This document shows, piece by piece, positions 25,001-32,539 of a stretch of 48,799 bases of DNA (position 1 is its first letter; each line of letters opens with the position of its first letter). The notes beneath the pieces are model-generated. The model was not told the origin of the DNA. It was given only the letters and a program-made list of their open reading frames with translations, and ran no database searches. Both the position numbers and the translations under genes were made by a program. Source of the DNA: Kiritimatiellia bacterium (lineage in GTDB: Bacteria; Verrucomicrobiota; Kiritimatiellia; RFP12; UBA1067); NCBI GenBank assembly GCA_016302985.1, contig JAEDMN010000002.1:1-48799 (forward strand). Direction: 5' to 3'.

Positions 25001-25528
25001 AGGACGAACCTCGTCGCGTTCAGTGCGAAGAAGGCGGACGGCACGGTCGTGCTGCGCAACGTCGCGCTGCTCGCGTGCACGACGCCCGACCGTCTCGCGG
25101 AGGCGGATGGGGGCCACGGAGTCGAGATCGCCTGGCTGGCGGACGTCTGGGCGGACTTCAAGGCCGCCAACCCCAAGACGGAGCTCGTCGCGCCGGTCTC
25201 GTACGAGGACTACCTCGCCTTTGCGACGGGTCCCTCCCCGTACGGCAAGTCCGCGCCGCTCTTCTACGACTACCTGGCCGGCACGTCGCCCGCCGATCCG
25301 GAGGACAGTCTGCGCGTCCACATCGCGATGCAGGCGGACGGAACGCCCGTCGTCTCGTGGACGCCGGACACGCCCGCGCTTCGCGCGACGCGCGCCTACG
25401 CGCTCTGGGGCGCGCCCGGTCTGGACTCGGCCCGGTGGGCCCGCACCGACGCGCAGCGGCCCGACGCGGCTTTCTGCGCCACCAACCGTTTCTTCCGGAT
25501 CAGCGTCGGGCTGCCGGCGGCCCGGTGA
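22091..25528 (+). CDS. Large secreted CotH-kinase-family protein
   Basis: 1145 residues with a signal peptide (about 1-19). Residues 25-235 look like a LamG/beta-sandwich; about 240-330 look Ig-like (SYSWYLVDAAG, YTLAADDFGHWVAV). CotH begins near residue 430 with RGNSTAGADKKPYKIKL and continues through LANCFDESLMRNKLSYDLS to PAWDFDYGLG near residue 735. CotH proteins are atypical kinases, first known from spore coat, that phosphorylate secreted proteins; the closing D-F-D is the metal-binding type of motif. The last 100 residues (DYLAGTSPADPEDSL ... RFFRISVGLP) resemble a C-terminal module I associate with Kiritimatiellae/Lentisphaerae extracellular proteins. The substrate is unknown. The LUD gene follows after 31 bases. 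Confidence 0.78.
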   Translation: MKITAAACFALLSGLSVAGGGDATVQTPWFDETYTSFKVERADKWVTDAGAWRRSATDQTVFSNQVMHLDTRGNDFLLEPGPYRTSTKNQAVAVTSRMTFVACRDGEEWSYTNATPHAAIAMRYVAETDSLTFIGWKATRDGSVIKGRWLDLSAPGVTPVENTYYDVTIDSDYSCIPTRVRYSVNGQVLASADGETWFSSRGGSLDPSQATKQNKCAKYVGFRGRGEVGRVTGVQTAARAARATVAFNALSRPRPGSVATFSVSTNDGQALTGDLSYSWYLVDAAGMRQPAKAGETGASYTLAADDFGHWVAVDVADANGYAGTGRFWFSNLPVVYMDVGTADGYEMSDDGTAQLNTTYFWADEGDNFTALKVEAGADLAPIREQYGNLFVEKTVMTWPSSKKETHAGKITILGNGEYPDQVSNMDFTIHVRGNSTAGADKKPYKIKLGKKTDLFGLGDGVKNKHWVLLANCFDESLMRNKLSYDLSGVLGAPVWMKSEWVDVVMNGQYVGNYQLCQHIRVGEDRIPIYEWDGGKVAENAAAVYSWLTADDEAAIDALLETNCTWITSGRFSYGGTNFVISANKKVKDTPTFDKDGSALVYWKEWNGGVATGGYVFEIDQKKVKGGSSPAPSNFIQNNKGAAGTLQLNVAMNTPEYGFTNPAISNFVWDAWWNLGQAWMSGTGCNADGVHYSELADVDSMVAYWLSQYLPGNDDAAAYSRYAYMDVGGKMVFAPAWDFDYGLGSLQIRIRSAATTNVDGRVTYAPIQPEKWIPGGGSANFMATWTQDPYFVFRLREKYLAIRGYLADMVKDGGLIDSYIEKLGPSARANDLRWNNRIGFFGDANEPGDVAVLREFLTRRFAWFDQKFATVGIAVSNVSQCTYAFTKLHYARSAELLPAFADAEPNAASVETDVVDVGTKLARAPVAVSVAVPASDAKSLDVHVNGIFRGSTPVSSGSARIYLSPDALETGRTNLVAFSAKKADGTVVLRNVALLACTTPDRLAEADGGHGVEIAWLADVWADFKAANPKTELVAPVSYEDYLAFATGPSPYGKSAPLFYDYLAGTSPADPEDSLRVHIAMQADGTPVVSWTPDTPALRATRAYALWGAPGLDSARWARTDAQRPDAAFCATNRFFRISVGLPAAR

Positions 25529-25559
25529 TCCAATCCATTCAAAGCGAAAGGTTTCTGAC

Positions 25560-26132
25560 ATGTCGATGGAAATGCTCGTGAAGACGGCCGAATGCCTGCG
25601 GAAGCGCGGGTTCGGCGCCGTGTGCTGCGCGACGGCCGCGGAGGCCGCGGACTACGTGATGAAGGAGGCCGCGTCCGCCGCGACGATCGGCCAGGGCGGC
25701 AGCGTGACGCTGAAGCAGCTGGGCCTGCCGGAGAAGCTCGCGGCCGTCGGCAAGACGCCGGAACGGAAGACGGCGGTTGACCTGTTCCTGCTCAGCGCGA
25801 ACGCGCTCACGGCCGACGGCCGGATCGTCAACATCGACGGCAACGGCAACCGCGTCGGCGCTTCGATCAACGGCCCGAAGAAGGTCGTCTACGTCGTCGG
25901 CCGCAACAAGATCGTGGACGGCGGCATCGACGACGCGATCGCCCGTATCAAGAAGTGCGCCTGCCCGCCGAATTGCCGCCGGCTCGGCAAGCAGACCCCG
26001 TGCGCCGCGACGGGCGTCTGCGCGGACTGCGATTCGCCGGACCGCATCTGCAAGGTGACGGTGGTCTTCGACCGCAAGCCGACGGGCATCGCGTGCGACG
26101 TCGTGCTCATCGACGAGGAACTCGGGTACTAG
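25560..26132 (+). CDS. LUD-domain (LutC/DUF162-type) protein with cysteine-rich tail
   Basis: 190 residues. The LUD fold is seen in IGQGGSVTLKQLG, DLFLLSANALTADGRIVNIDG and KKVVYVVGRNKIV. It ends in a cysteine-dense segment (about 135-165: CACPPNC, CAATGVCADC, ICKV) that may hold Fe-S or zinc. Relatives act in lactate oxidation (LutABC) or are stand-alone LUD proteins of anaerobes with unproven function. No lutA or lutB adjoins. AAAGCGAAAGG precedes the ATG. The phosphoesterase gene follows four bases later with a GTG start. Confidence 0.78.
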   Translation: MSMEMLVKTAECLRKRGFGAVCCATAAEAADYVMKEAASAATIGQGGSVTLKQLGLPEKLAAVGKTPERKTAVDLFLLSANALTADGRIVNIDGNGNRVGASINGPKKVVYVVGRNKIVDGGIDDAIARIKKCACPPNCRRLGKQTPCAATGVCADCDSPDRICKVTVVFDRKPTGIACDVVLIDEELGY

Positions 26133-26136
26133 TCCC

Positions 26137-27330
26137 GTGTTCGCCGCAAACATCTGGGTCCTGGTCAAGGCCGGATTCGAGTTCGGGCCGCTGCTCGTGT
26201 GGCCCGTGCTGCTGTTCCTCGCGGTGCGCCCGCTGAAAGTCGCCCGCTGGGCGCAGGCGCTGCTGGGCGCGGTCCTCCTCTTCGCGACCCAGAAGTTCCT
26301 CATCTACCGCTTCGTCGGCGGTGACTCCTTCGTTCCCGACCTGCCCGAGCGGTTTGTCAACCTAACCGGCTGGACCTATTCCTCCAGCATGATCTTCTTC
26401 GGGCTCGTCTGCGTCTGGTCGCTGGCGAAGTTCGCCTGCCGCCCGCTGTCGCGGACGGCGCGGGACGGTGGCGGGGCGTCGGCGGTGGCGCGGGACCGGA
26501 TCGTGATCCCGGGGCTGGCCGTGCTGGCGATGGCCGTCGCGGGCTGGGGCGTATGGACGGGCGTGCGCGTCCCCGACATCCGACGCGTGGAGATTCCGGT
26601 CACGGGGCTTCCCGCGGCGTTCGACGGGTTCCGAATCGTGCAGCTGACGGACCTGCACTGCAGTTCGGCGGCGCGGAAGGAGCGCACGGCCGGCATTGTC
26701 GCGCAGGTCAACGCGCTCGACCCCGACCTCGTCTGCATCACCGGCGACTTCGTGGACGGCTCGCCCGCGCAACGGGCGGAGGACCTGGCGCCGTTGCGCG
26801 ACCTGAAGGCGCGCCATGGCGTCTTCGGCTGCTCCGGCAACCACGAGTACATCTACAGCTACCCGGCCTGGCGCGCCGTCTACGCGGCCTGCGGCGTGAC
26901 CATGCTGGACAACGCGCACCGCGTGATCGAGAAGGACGGCGCACGCCTGGCCCTGGGCGGCGTCGTCGATTTCGCGTCGGCGTGGAAGACGCCCGGCGGC
27001 GAACGCCCCGACGTGCGCAAGGCCTTCGCGGGCGCGCCGGCGGACGCCTGTCGCGTTCTTCTGCAGCACCAGCCCCAGCGTTCCCGCCGCAATGCGGAGC
27101 ACGGGGTGCGGCTGCAGCTGACGGGGCACACGCATGGCGGCGCGATCCGGGGCCTGGACCTGCTGGTCGCGCGCATGGGCAACGAGGGGCTCGTGCGCGG
27201 ACTCTACCGTCTCGGCGACATGGCGCTCTACGTCTCGCCGGGAACGGGACAATGGGCGGGCTTCCCGCTCCGACTCGGCGTCCCCGCGGAAATCACCGAG
27301 ATCGTGCTGAGAAGCCCGTCCGCGCGCTAG
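26137..27330 (+). CDS. Membrane-anchored calcineurin-like metallophosphoesterase (YkuE/YaeI type)
   Basis: 397 residues. About four membrane helices lie in residues 1-140, then a calcineurin-like catalytic domain: D-L-H near residue 171, GDFVDG, GNHEY, HQP and GHTHGG near residue 329. The full set of metal ligands is present. YkuE/YaeI relatives hydrolyse pyrophosphate bonds in lipid or nucleotide-sugar substrates at the membrane; the substrate here is unknown. GTG start, GAGGAACTCGG upstream. It converges on clpC, with 14 bases between the two stops. Confidence 0.83.
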   Translation: MFAANIWVLVKAGFEFGPLLVWPVLLFLAVRPLKVARWAQALLGAVLLFATQKFLIYRFVGGDSFVPDLPERFVNLTGWTYSSSMIFFGLVCVWSLAKFACRPLSRTARDGGGASAVARDRIVIPGLAVLAMAVAGWGVWTGVRVPDIRRVEIPVTGLPAAFDGFRIVQLTDLHCSSAARKERTAGIVAQVNALDPDLVCITGDFVDGSPAQRAEDLAPLRDLKARHGVFGCSGNHEYIYSYPAWRAVYAACGVTMLDNAHRVIEKDGARLALGGVVDFASAWKTPGGERPDVRKAFAGAPADACRVLLQHQPQRSRRNAEHGVRLQLTGHTHGGAIRGLDLLVARMGNEGLVRGLYRLGDMALYVSPGTGQWAGFPLRLGVPAEITEIVLRSPSAR

Positions 27331-27344
27331 CTGCGGCGTTCCCC

Positions 27345-29864
27345 CTATTCGGCGTTCGCAGGGCGCGCCTTCGGCTGCTTGAAGACGAGGGCTGCGCCGT
27401 CCTTGTCGAGCGAGGCCTTGATGCGGCCGGGCACGAGCGTTTCGCGCAGCAGCAGGTCCGCCAGCGGGTCCTCGACCCAGTGCTGGACCGCGCGGCGGAG
27501 GGGGCGGGCGCCCATCGCGTCGTCGGAGCCCTTGTCGCAGAGGAAATCCACGGTCTTCCTGTCCAGCTCAAGCGTCATGTCCCGCTCGGAGAGGCGGGCG
27601 CGAAGCTTGGCGAGCTCGAGGTCGAGGATCTTCGCCACTTCGTCGCGACCCAGCTTCTTGAAGACGACCGTCTCGTCGAAGCGGTTGAGCAGTTCCGGCC
27701 GGAACGTGCGCTTGGCCTCCTCCATGAGCTTTTCGCGCAGGGCCTCGTAGGAGGTCTGGACCGTGTCCTGCGAGAAGCCGAAGGACTTGCCCTCGCGGGC
27801 GAAGTCGAAGCCGAGGTTGGCCGTCGCGATGACGATCGTGTTGCGGAAGTCGACCTGGCGGCCCTGGCCGTCGGTGAGGCGTCCGTCCTCCAGGAGCTGG
27901 AGCATCATGTTCATGACTTCGGAGGAGGCCTTCTCGAATTCGTCGAAGAGGACGACGGAGTAGGGTCGGCGGCGGACGCGCTCGGTGAGCTGGCCGCCTT
28001 CGTCGTAGCCCACGTAGCCGGGCGGCGAGCCGACAAGGCGCGAGCTCGTGAAGCCGCTGGAGAACTCGGTCATGTCCAGGGAAATGAGGGCCTTGGGGTC
28101 GCCGTAGATCTTCTCGGCGAGCATCTTGGCGAGCAGGGTCTTTCCGACGCCGGTGGGGCCGAGGAAGAGGAACGAGCCGATCGGGCGCTTGGGGTCGCCG
28201 AGGTTCGCGCGGGAGCGGCGAAGGGCGCGGGCGATGGATTCGATCGCGGCGGTCTGCCCGATGACGGCGCCGTTGAGCTCCTTCTCCATGTTGAGGAGGC
28301 GTCCGGCGGTGGACTCCGTCATGCGCTCGACGGGCACGCCCGAGATGGACGCGACCGTGGCGGCGATTTCGTCCGCCGTGATGTCGATGCGCTTCTCGGC
28401 GTGCTCCTCGCGCCAGGTCTTCAGCTTCGCGTCCAGGTCCTTGCGGGCCTGCAGTTCGGCATCGCGCCACTTCGCGGCCTCCTCGAAGGCGCTGGCCTTG
28501 ACGGCGGCGTCCTTCTTCGCGTGGATCTCCTCGATCCTCGCTTCGTCGGCCTTGAAGTCCGGCGGACGTACCGCGGTCTTCATGCGGACGCGCGCGCCGG
28601 TTTCGTCGATGGCGTCAATCGCCTTGTCCGGCAGCAGGCGGGCGGGGAGGTAGCGGGTGGTCAGGGTGACGGCCGCGCGAATCGCCTCGGGGGAGTACTT
28701 GACGTTGTGGTGCTCCTCGTAGCGGGGGGCGATCCCCTCGAGGATCGCCACGGCGTCCTCCGCGGTGGGCTCGTTGACCAGGATGGACTGGAACCGGCGT
28801 TCGAGGGCCGCGTCCTTCTCGATGGACTTGTGGTATTCCTTCAGCGTGGTCGCGCCGACGACCTGGAGTTCGCCGCGCGCGAGGGCCGGCTTGAGGATGT
28901 TGGCGGCGTCCATTGCGCCCTCGGAACCGCCGGCGCCGACGAGGGTGTGGATCTCGTCGAGGAAGAGGATGACGTTCTTGACGCGCTTCGTCTCCTCGAT
29001 CAGCTGCTTGAGGCGTTCCTCGAACTGGCCGCGGTACTGGGTGCCGGCCACGACGCGCGCCATGTCGAGGGAGATCACGCGGCGGTCGCGCATGCGGTCG
29101 GGCACGTCGCCCAGCGCGATCGCCTGCGCGAGGCCTTCGACGACGGCAGTCTTGCCGACACCGGCTTCGCCGATGAGGACGGCGTTGTTCTTCGTTCGGC
29201 GGCACAGCACCTGGATGATGCGCTGGAGTTCGGACTTGCGCCCGATCACCGGGTCGAGTTCGCCCTTGCGCGCGAGCGCCGTGAGGTCGCGGCCGAACGC
29301 ATTCAGCGCGGGCGTCTTGGTCTTGCCCTTGGCCGGGGCGCCCGCGGGGGCTTCGCTTCCCGCGTCGGCGCCTGTGCCGTCGCCTTCGTCCTGCGGACGG
29401 TCCGCATCGGCAGGTTCGTCGGATTCCGCGGGCGGCGGGGTGCCGGGGGCCGCGGAAGCGAACTTCTCCACGTCGACGCCGCACCCGAAGAGGATCTGAG
29501 CGCCGGCCGAATCGCCTTCGTGGAGGATCGCGAGGACGATGTGCTCGGTGCCGACCTGCTCGCATTTGAGATGCTTCGCCTCGATCTTGGCGAGTTCGAG
29601 GATCTTGCGGGTGCGGGCGGAGAAGGGGATGTCGCCGATGACCTGGATGTCCGCGCCGCGCCCGATCATGTTCTCGATCTGGATGCGGATGTCGTCGGGG
29701 TCCAGACCGAGGCGGCCGAAGCGCCGGCAGGCTTCGCAGTTGGGGATGGCGAGGATGGCGCAGAGGATGTGCTCCGTGCCGACGTAGGTGTGCCCGAAAC
29801 GCTTGGCGGCCGCGATGGCGCCGCCGAGTGCGGACTCCGCGTTGGGTGTATATTCCGTGTTCAT
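27345..29864 (-). CDS. clpC: ClpC-type AAA+ unfoldase
   Basis: 839 residues. A double Clp N-domain (about 1-135), an acidic Ala/Pro/Gly linker (136-185) longer than usual, AAA1 with Walker A GEAGVGKT at 232-239 and Walker B near 300, a middle region with a UVR-like motif (ASAFEEAAKWRDAELQ), and AAA2 with GPTGVGKT and SPPGYVGYDEGG. ClpC unfolds proteins for ClpP and depends on adaptors such as McsB/McsA, whose relatives lie directly upstream. A 62-base gap before the ATG holds a possible promoter (TTGCCT, 17 bp, TTATTA), which would allow separate stress control. It is last in the minus-strand series. Confidence 0.93.
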   Translation of the reverse strand: MNTEYTPNAESALGGAIAAAKRFGHTYVGTEHILCAILAIPNCEACRRFGRLGLDPDDIRIQIENMIGRGADIQVIGDIPFSARTRKILELAKIEAKHLKCEQVGTEHIVLAILHEGDSAGAQILFGCGVDVEKFASAAPGTPPPAESDEPADADRPQDEGDGTGADAGSEAPAGAPAKGKTKTPALNAFGRDLTALARKGELDPVIGRKSELQRIIQVLCRRTKNNAVLIGEAGVGKTAVVEGLAQAIALGDVPDRMRDRRVISLDMARVVAGTQYRGQFEERLKQLIEETKRVKNVILFLDEIHTLVGAGGSEGAMDAANILKPALARGELQVVGATTLKEYHKSIEKDAALERRFQSILVNEPTAEDAVAILEGIAPRYEEHHNVKYSPEAIRAAVTLTTRYLPARLLPDKAIDAIDETGARVRMKTAVRPPDFKADEARIEEIHAKKDAAVKASAFEEAAKWRDAELQARKDLDAKLKTWREEHAEKRIDITADEIAATVASISGVPVERMTESTAGRLLNMEKELNGAVIGQTAAIESIARALRRSRANLGDPKRPIGSFLFLGPTGVGKTLLAKMLAEKIYGDPKALISLDMTEFSSGFTSSRLVGSPPGYVGYDEGGQLTERVRRRPYSVVLFDEFEKASSEVMNMMLQLLEDGRLTDGQGRQVDFRNTIVIATANLGFDFAREGKSFGFSQDTVQTSYEALREKLMEEAKRTFRPELLNRFDETVVFKKLGRDEVAKILDLELAKLRARLSERDMTLELDRKTVDFLCDKGSDDAMGARPLRRAVQHWVEDPLADLLLRETLVPGRIKASLDKDGAALVFKQPKARPANAE

Positions 29865-29926
29865 GTGTCGATGGTTGGTACGTTTAATAAAGGTTCAAAT
29901 GCGGAAAAGGCAAGAGGGGGGAGGTC

Positions 29927-30781
29927 TCAGCCGAAGAGCTCCTCCGCGCGTGCGTTGAACGAGACGTCGGCGAAACGGACGTTGGCCCAGTCCGCGAGCC
30001 CGGCGTCGCGCGCGTCGCGGCGCCGGTCGTCTTCGGCGGTGCGCGGGGGCGGCAGCTCGGGTGCGTCGATCTGTTCGCGCATGAGCTTGACCGTTTCCGC
30101 GCGCGTGATGCCGGAGAGGAGTCCCATGGTGACGGCCAGGCGGATGGGGGAGAGCAGGTCCAGCAGTTCGCCCGGGGCCAGCAACCGCGCGCTGCGCAGC
30201 ACGGCCAGGGCGCGCGCGACGGAGTCCTCGAGGATGCGCGGCGTATCTTCGACCAGGGACTTGCGGGCGTTGAGCTCCTGCGTCACCAGGTCCTCGAAGA
30301 CACGGCAGGTGCGCTTGACGAGGGCGCGTTCGGCGATGCCCAGGGTGGCGGCGTTGCGGATGCGGAAGAGGTGCGCGGCCTGCCGGATGCCGTCCTCGAC
30401 GATGTTGGCGGACTGGAGGCGTACGGCCTCCAGGGCGGCGAGGACGGGTGGAAGGTCTCCGATGAGGTGCAGGGCCTCCAGGTGGAACTCTCCCTCGATG
30501 CCGAGTCCCGTGCCGCAGTGGAGCGGTTCGGGCGACAGGTAGCCGAAATCGGAATCCCAGGCCAGTGCATGCTTCGCGGCGAGTTCCGCTTCGAGCCGTT
30601 CGACCTCGGCGTAGGCCGCGGGAATGTCCGCGGGGAGCTTCCAGCCGGCTTCCAGCGTCCAGACGTCGGCCTTCGCGAAGGGCTTGTCCGCCGGGTTGCG
30701 CCACAGCCGCACCACGCCGCCGAAGACGGCGTCGCGCGCGAGCAGGTCGGGGTATTCCCCGGGACGGCGGCGGGCGCTCAT
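29927..30781 (-). CDS. Short, degenerate McsB-like protein (arginine-kinase fold)
   Basis: 284 residues; McsB is usually about 350. Alignment from memory with Bacillus McsB works for the C-terminal two thirds: FGYLSPEPLHCGTGLG against FGYLTxCPTNxGTG, LFRIRNAATLGIAE against xFQISNQxTLGxSE, and the long helical tail. The first ~120 residues, including the phosphagen-kinase substrate loop and the nucleotide-binding arginines, and the VNEEDHLRI motif are missing or replaced, and the catalytic-cysteine block is rearranged. It is therefore probably not an active protein-arginine kinase, though it could still act as a ClpC adaptor. It overlaps mcsA by four bases and precedes clpC. Confidence 0.75.
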   Translation of the reverse strand: MSARRRPGEYPDLLARDAVFGGVVRLWRNPADKPFAKADVWTLEAGWKLPADIPAAYAEVERLEAELAAKHALAWDSDFGYLSPEPLHCGTGLGIEGEFHLEALHLIGDLPPVLAALEAVRLQSANIVEDGIRQAAHLFRIRNAATLGIAERALVKRTCRVFEDLVTQELNARKSLVEDTPRILEDSVARALAVLRSARLLAPGELLDLLSPIRLAVTMGLLSGITRAETVKLMREQIDAPELPPPRTAEDDRRRDARDAGLADWANVRFADVSFNARAEELFG

Positions 30782-31341
30782 GCGTCCTCCTGGCCGTCGC
30801 CGAGCGCGTCCAGCTTGCGCTTCAGTTCCGCGGCGAGCCGGTAGTCCTCGCGCGCGATGGCGTCCTTGAGGTCGCGCGCGAGCACGGCGCGCACGTCGCG
30901 GGCGTCCGGAATCGTTTCGACGGAGGGCGCTGCGCCGAGATGCGCGGGGCCGTATTCGCCGCGGAGGTACTCCTCGCGGATCTCGCGGGCGAAGGCCTTC
31001 CAGCAGGCGGGGCAGCCCAACTTGCCCGAATCCTTGACGGATTCCCAGGTCCGATGGCAGGAGGGGCAGGTCCGCTCCGGCGCGTCCTCGGAATCGACCG
31101 CGCCCTTCATGATGTCGAGCGTGGCCTTGAAGAATTCCTCGACGATCGGCTTCATGTTTCCGGGGGCGTCGCCGACGATGGTGATCTTCGGCGCTGGGCC
31201 GCGCGGGGGCTTCCTGCGGGGCGTCTCGTCACGGGAAGCCTTCGCGCAGGCGGCGCAGACATAGAGCTCCTTCTGCTGTCCGTCGACCGTCAAGGTGACG
31301 GCCGTGACGGCTTCGGCCCGATGGCAGATTTCACACTTCAT
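30778..31341 (-). CDS. mcsA: McsA-like zinc-finger activator protein
   Basis: 187 residues. Two zinc ribbons built from four C-x2-C pairs (Cys3/Cys6 with Cys29/Cys32; then TCPSC with GCPACW near 91-113) and a C-terminal UVR motif (DLKDAIAREDYRLAAELKRKL, about 155-175), the standard McsA plan. McsA activates McsB and bridges it to ClpC through UVR contacts. The stop overlaps the mcsB-like start (ATGA), and one base separates its start from rodZ. Retention of a full McsA beside a degraded McsB suggests the adaptor role remains. Confidence 0.87.
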   Translation of the reverse strand: MKCEICHRAEAVTAVTLTVDGQQKELYVCAACAKASRDETPRRKPPRGPAPKITIVGDAPGNMKPIVEEFFKATLDIMKGAVDSEDAPERTCPSCHRTWESVKDSGKLGCPACWKAFAREIREEYLRGEYGPAHLGAAPSVETIPDARDVRAVLARDLKDAIAREDYRLAAELKRKLDALGDGQEDA

Positions 31342-31342
31342 G

Positions 31343-32494
31343 TCAGTCAACGTAGAGGGTGGGGACCTTCGGACCCGTGCTGCGGAGCTTGACCGGTCCC
31401 TTCGGGGCGGGCTGGACGGCGGCAGGCACCGGCTTCGCGGTCGCCTCCGCCGGTTTCGCGGGGGCAGCCTTGAGGTCGACTTCGCAGACGCCGTCGGGGC
31501 AGGCCGGGTCCGGCGGAATCCGGGACGTGGCCTGGTAGAGCTTGACGCAGCCATAGACGAGCAGCGAGACGACCCCGAGCGCGGCGCAGGCCAGGAGGGC
31601 GATGCGCCACGTGCTGCGCGGAATGCGGCGGACGGACTTCAGCACGCCGTCGGAGACGCTGGAGAGGTTCCTGCGGAAGCGCTCGGCCGCGGACGGCTGG
31701 TTGTCTTCGTAGCCGGACGGGAGGAATTTCGCGGCAGCCAGGGGCTCGGGCTCCCGCGGGGCGGGCTGCGCCACGGGGCCTGAGGCCGGGGCGGGCTGCT
31801 TCAGGGCGTTCTCGAACAGATCCAGCCCCCGCACAACGGACGGAGGGTCCTCGACCGGAGGCGGGATGGGCTGGGGCGCAGACTCCTGGACCGGCGGTTC
31901 GGCTTCGGGCTCCGACATGGGCGGATCCCAGACGGGCGCGGGCTCGGGGAAGGCGGGCGCGGGCTCGGGAACCGGCGCGGGTTCGGGGAAGGCGGGCACG
32001 GGCTCGGGAACCGGCGCGGGTTCGGGGAAGGCGGGCGCGGGCTCGGGAACCGGCGCGGGTTCGGGGAAGGCGGGCGCGGGCTCGGGGAAGGCGGGCGCGG
32101 GTTCGGGAATCGGCGCAGGTTCGGGATAGGCCGGGACGGGTTCCGGCGCGGGCGGATTCCAGAGGGGGGAGGGCTCGGGGGGGGGCGGTGTCGGCGTCGG
32201 AGGCGGTGCGGGCGGTTCCGCCGTCGGGACGGGACGGATCTGCACGGTCGGAGCGCGGCGGCCTTCGTAGATGTCCATGAATTCGCGGAGGAGGGGCTGC
32301 GGGTCCAGGCCGACGCAGGCTGCGTAGGACTTGACGAAGCCGCGGCCGTAGATGGCGGCGGGGATGCGGTGGAAATCCTCTTTTTCCATGCCTTCGATGA
32401 TCTGGACGAGGATATGGGTCTTGGCCGCCACCTGGGATGTGCTGAGTCCCCTGGCTTCGCGTGCGTCGCGGAGAATCTGTCCGAATGTGCTCAT
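31343..32494 (-). CDS. rodZ: RodZ-like cytoskeletal membrane protein
   Basis: 383 residues. An N-terminal helix-turn-helix of the RodZ type (FGQILRDAREARGLSTSQVA, AIYGRGFVKSYAACVGLD), a region of about 130 residues rich in PEPAP units (85-215), a basic juxtamembrane patch, one transmembrane helix (about 296-318, ALLACAALGVVSLLVYGC) and a short periplasmic tail. RodZ links MreB to the wall machinery. The usual C-terminal beta domain (DUF4115) is absent, replaced by an Ala/Pro/Lys tail. AAAGGA precedes the ATG. It sits between ftsK and mcsA in the minus-strand series. Confidence 0.83.
   Translation of the reverse strand: MSTFGQILRDAREARGLSTSQVAAKTHILVQIIEGMEKEDFHRIPAAIYGRGFVKSYAACVGLDPQPLLREFMDIYEGRRAPTVQIRPVPTAEPPAPPPTPTPPPPEPSPLWNPPAPEPVPAYPEPAPIPEPAPAFPEPAPAFPEPAPVPEPAPAFPEPAPVPEPVPAFPEPAPVPEPAPAFPEPAPVWDPPMSEPEAEPPVQESAPQPIPPPVEDPPSVVRGLDLFENALKQPAPASGPVAQPAPREPEPLAAAKFLPSGYEDNQPSAAERFRRNLSSVSDGVLKSVRRIPRSTWRIALLACAALGVVSLLVYGCVKLYQATSRIPPDPACPDGVCEVDLKAAPAKPAEATAKPVPAAVQPAPKGPVKLRSTGPKVPTLYVD
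31934..32148 (-). repeat. 39-bp tandem repeat coding for the proline-rich linker of RodZ
   Basis: About three copies of a 39-bp unit, encoding 13 residues built from PEPAPV and PEPAPAF halves, plus shorter 18- and 21-bp pieces. All units are multiples of three, so copy-number change alters linker length without frameshift. Confidence 0.85.
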
Positions 32495-32539
32495 GGGTCT
32501 GTCCTTTGTCGGTTGGAAGGTGCGTGTGGGAGGGGCGTG

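Noticed and set aside
26137..27330. Membrane phosphoesterase as LpxH or LpxI of lipid A synthesis
   Set aside because: The N-terminal multi-helix membrane region and overall motif order fit the YkuE/YaeI group, not the soluble LpxH fold.
29865..29926. CIRCE or CtsR operator before clpC
   Set aside because: No tandem GGTCAAA-type heptad or CIRCE inverted repeat is visible in the 62-base gap.
31934..32148. CRISPR-like direct repeats
   Set aside because: Units are contiguous without unique spacers, multiples of three and inside the rodZ reading frame.
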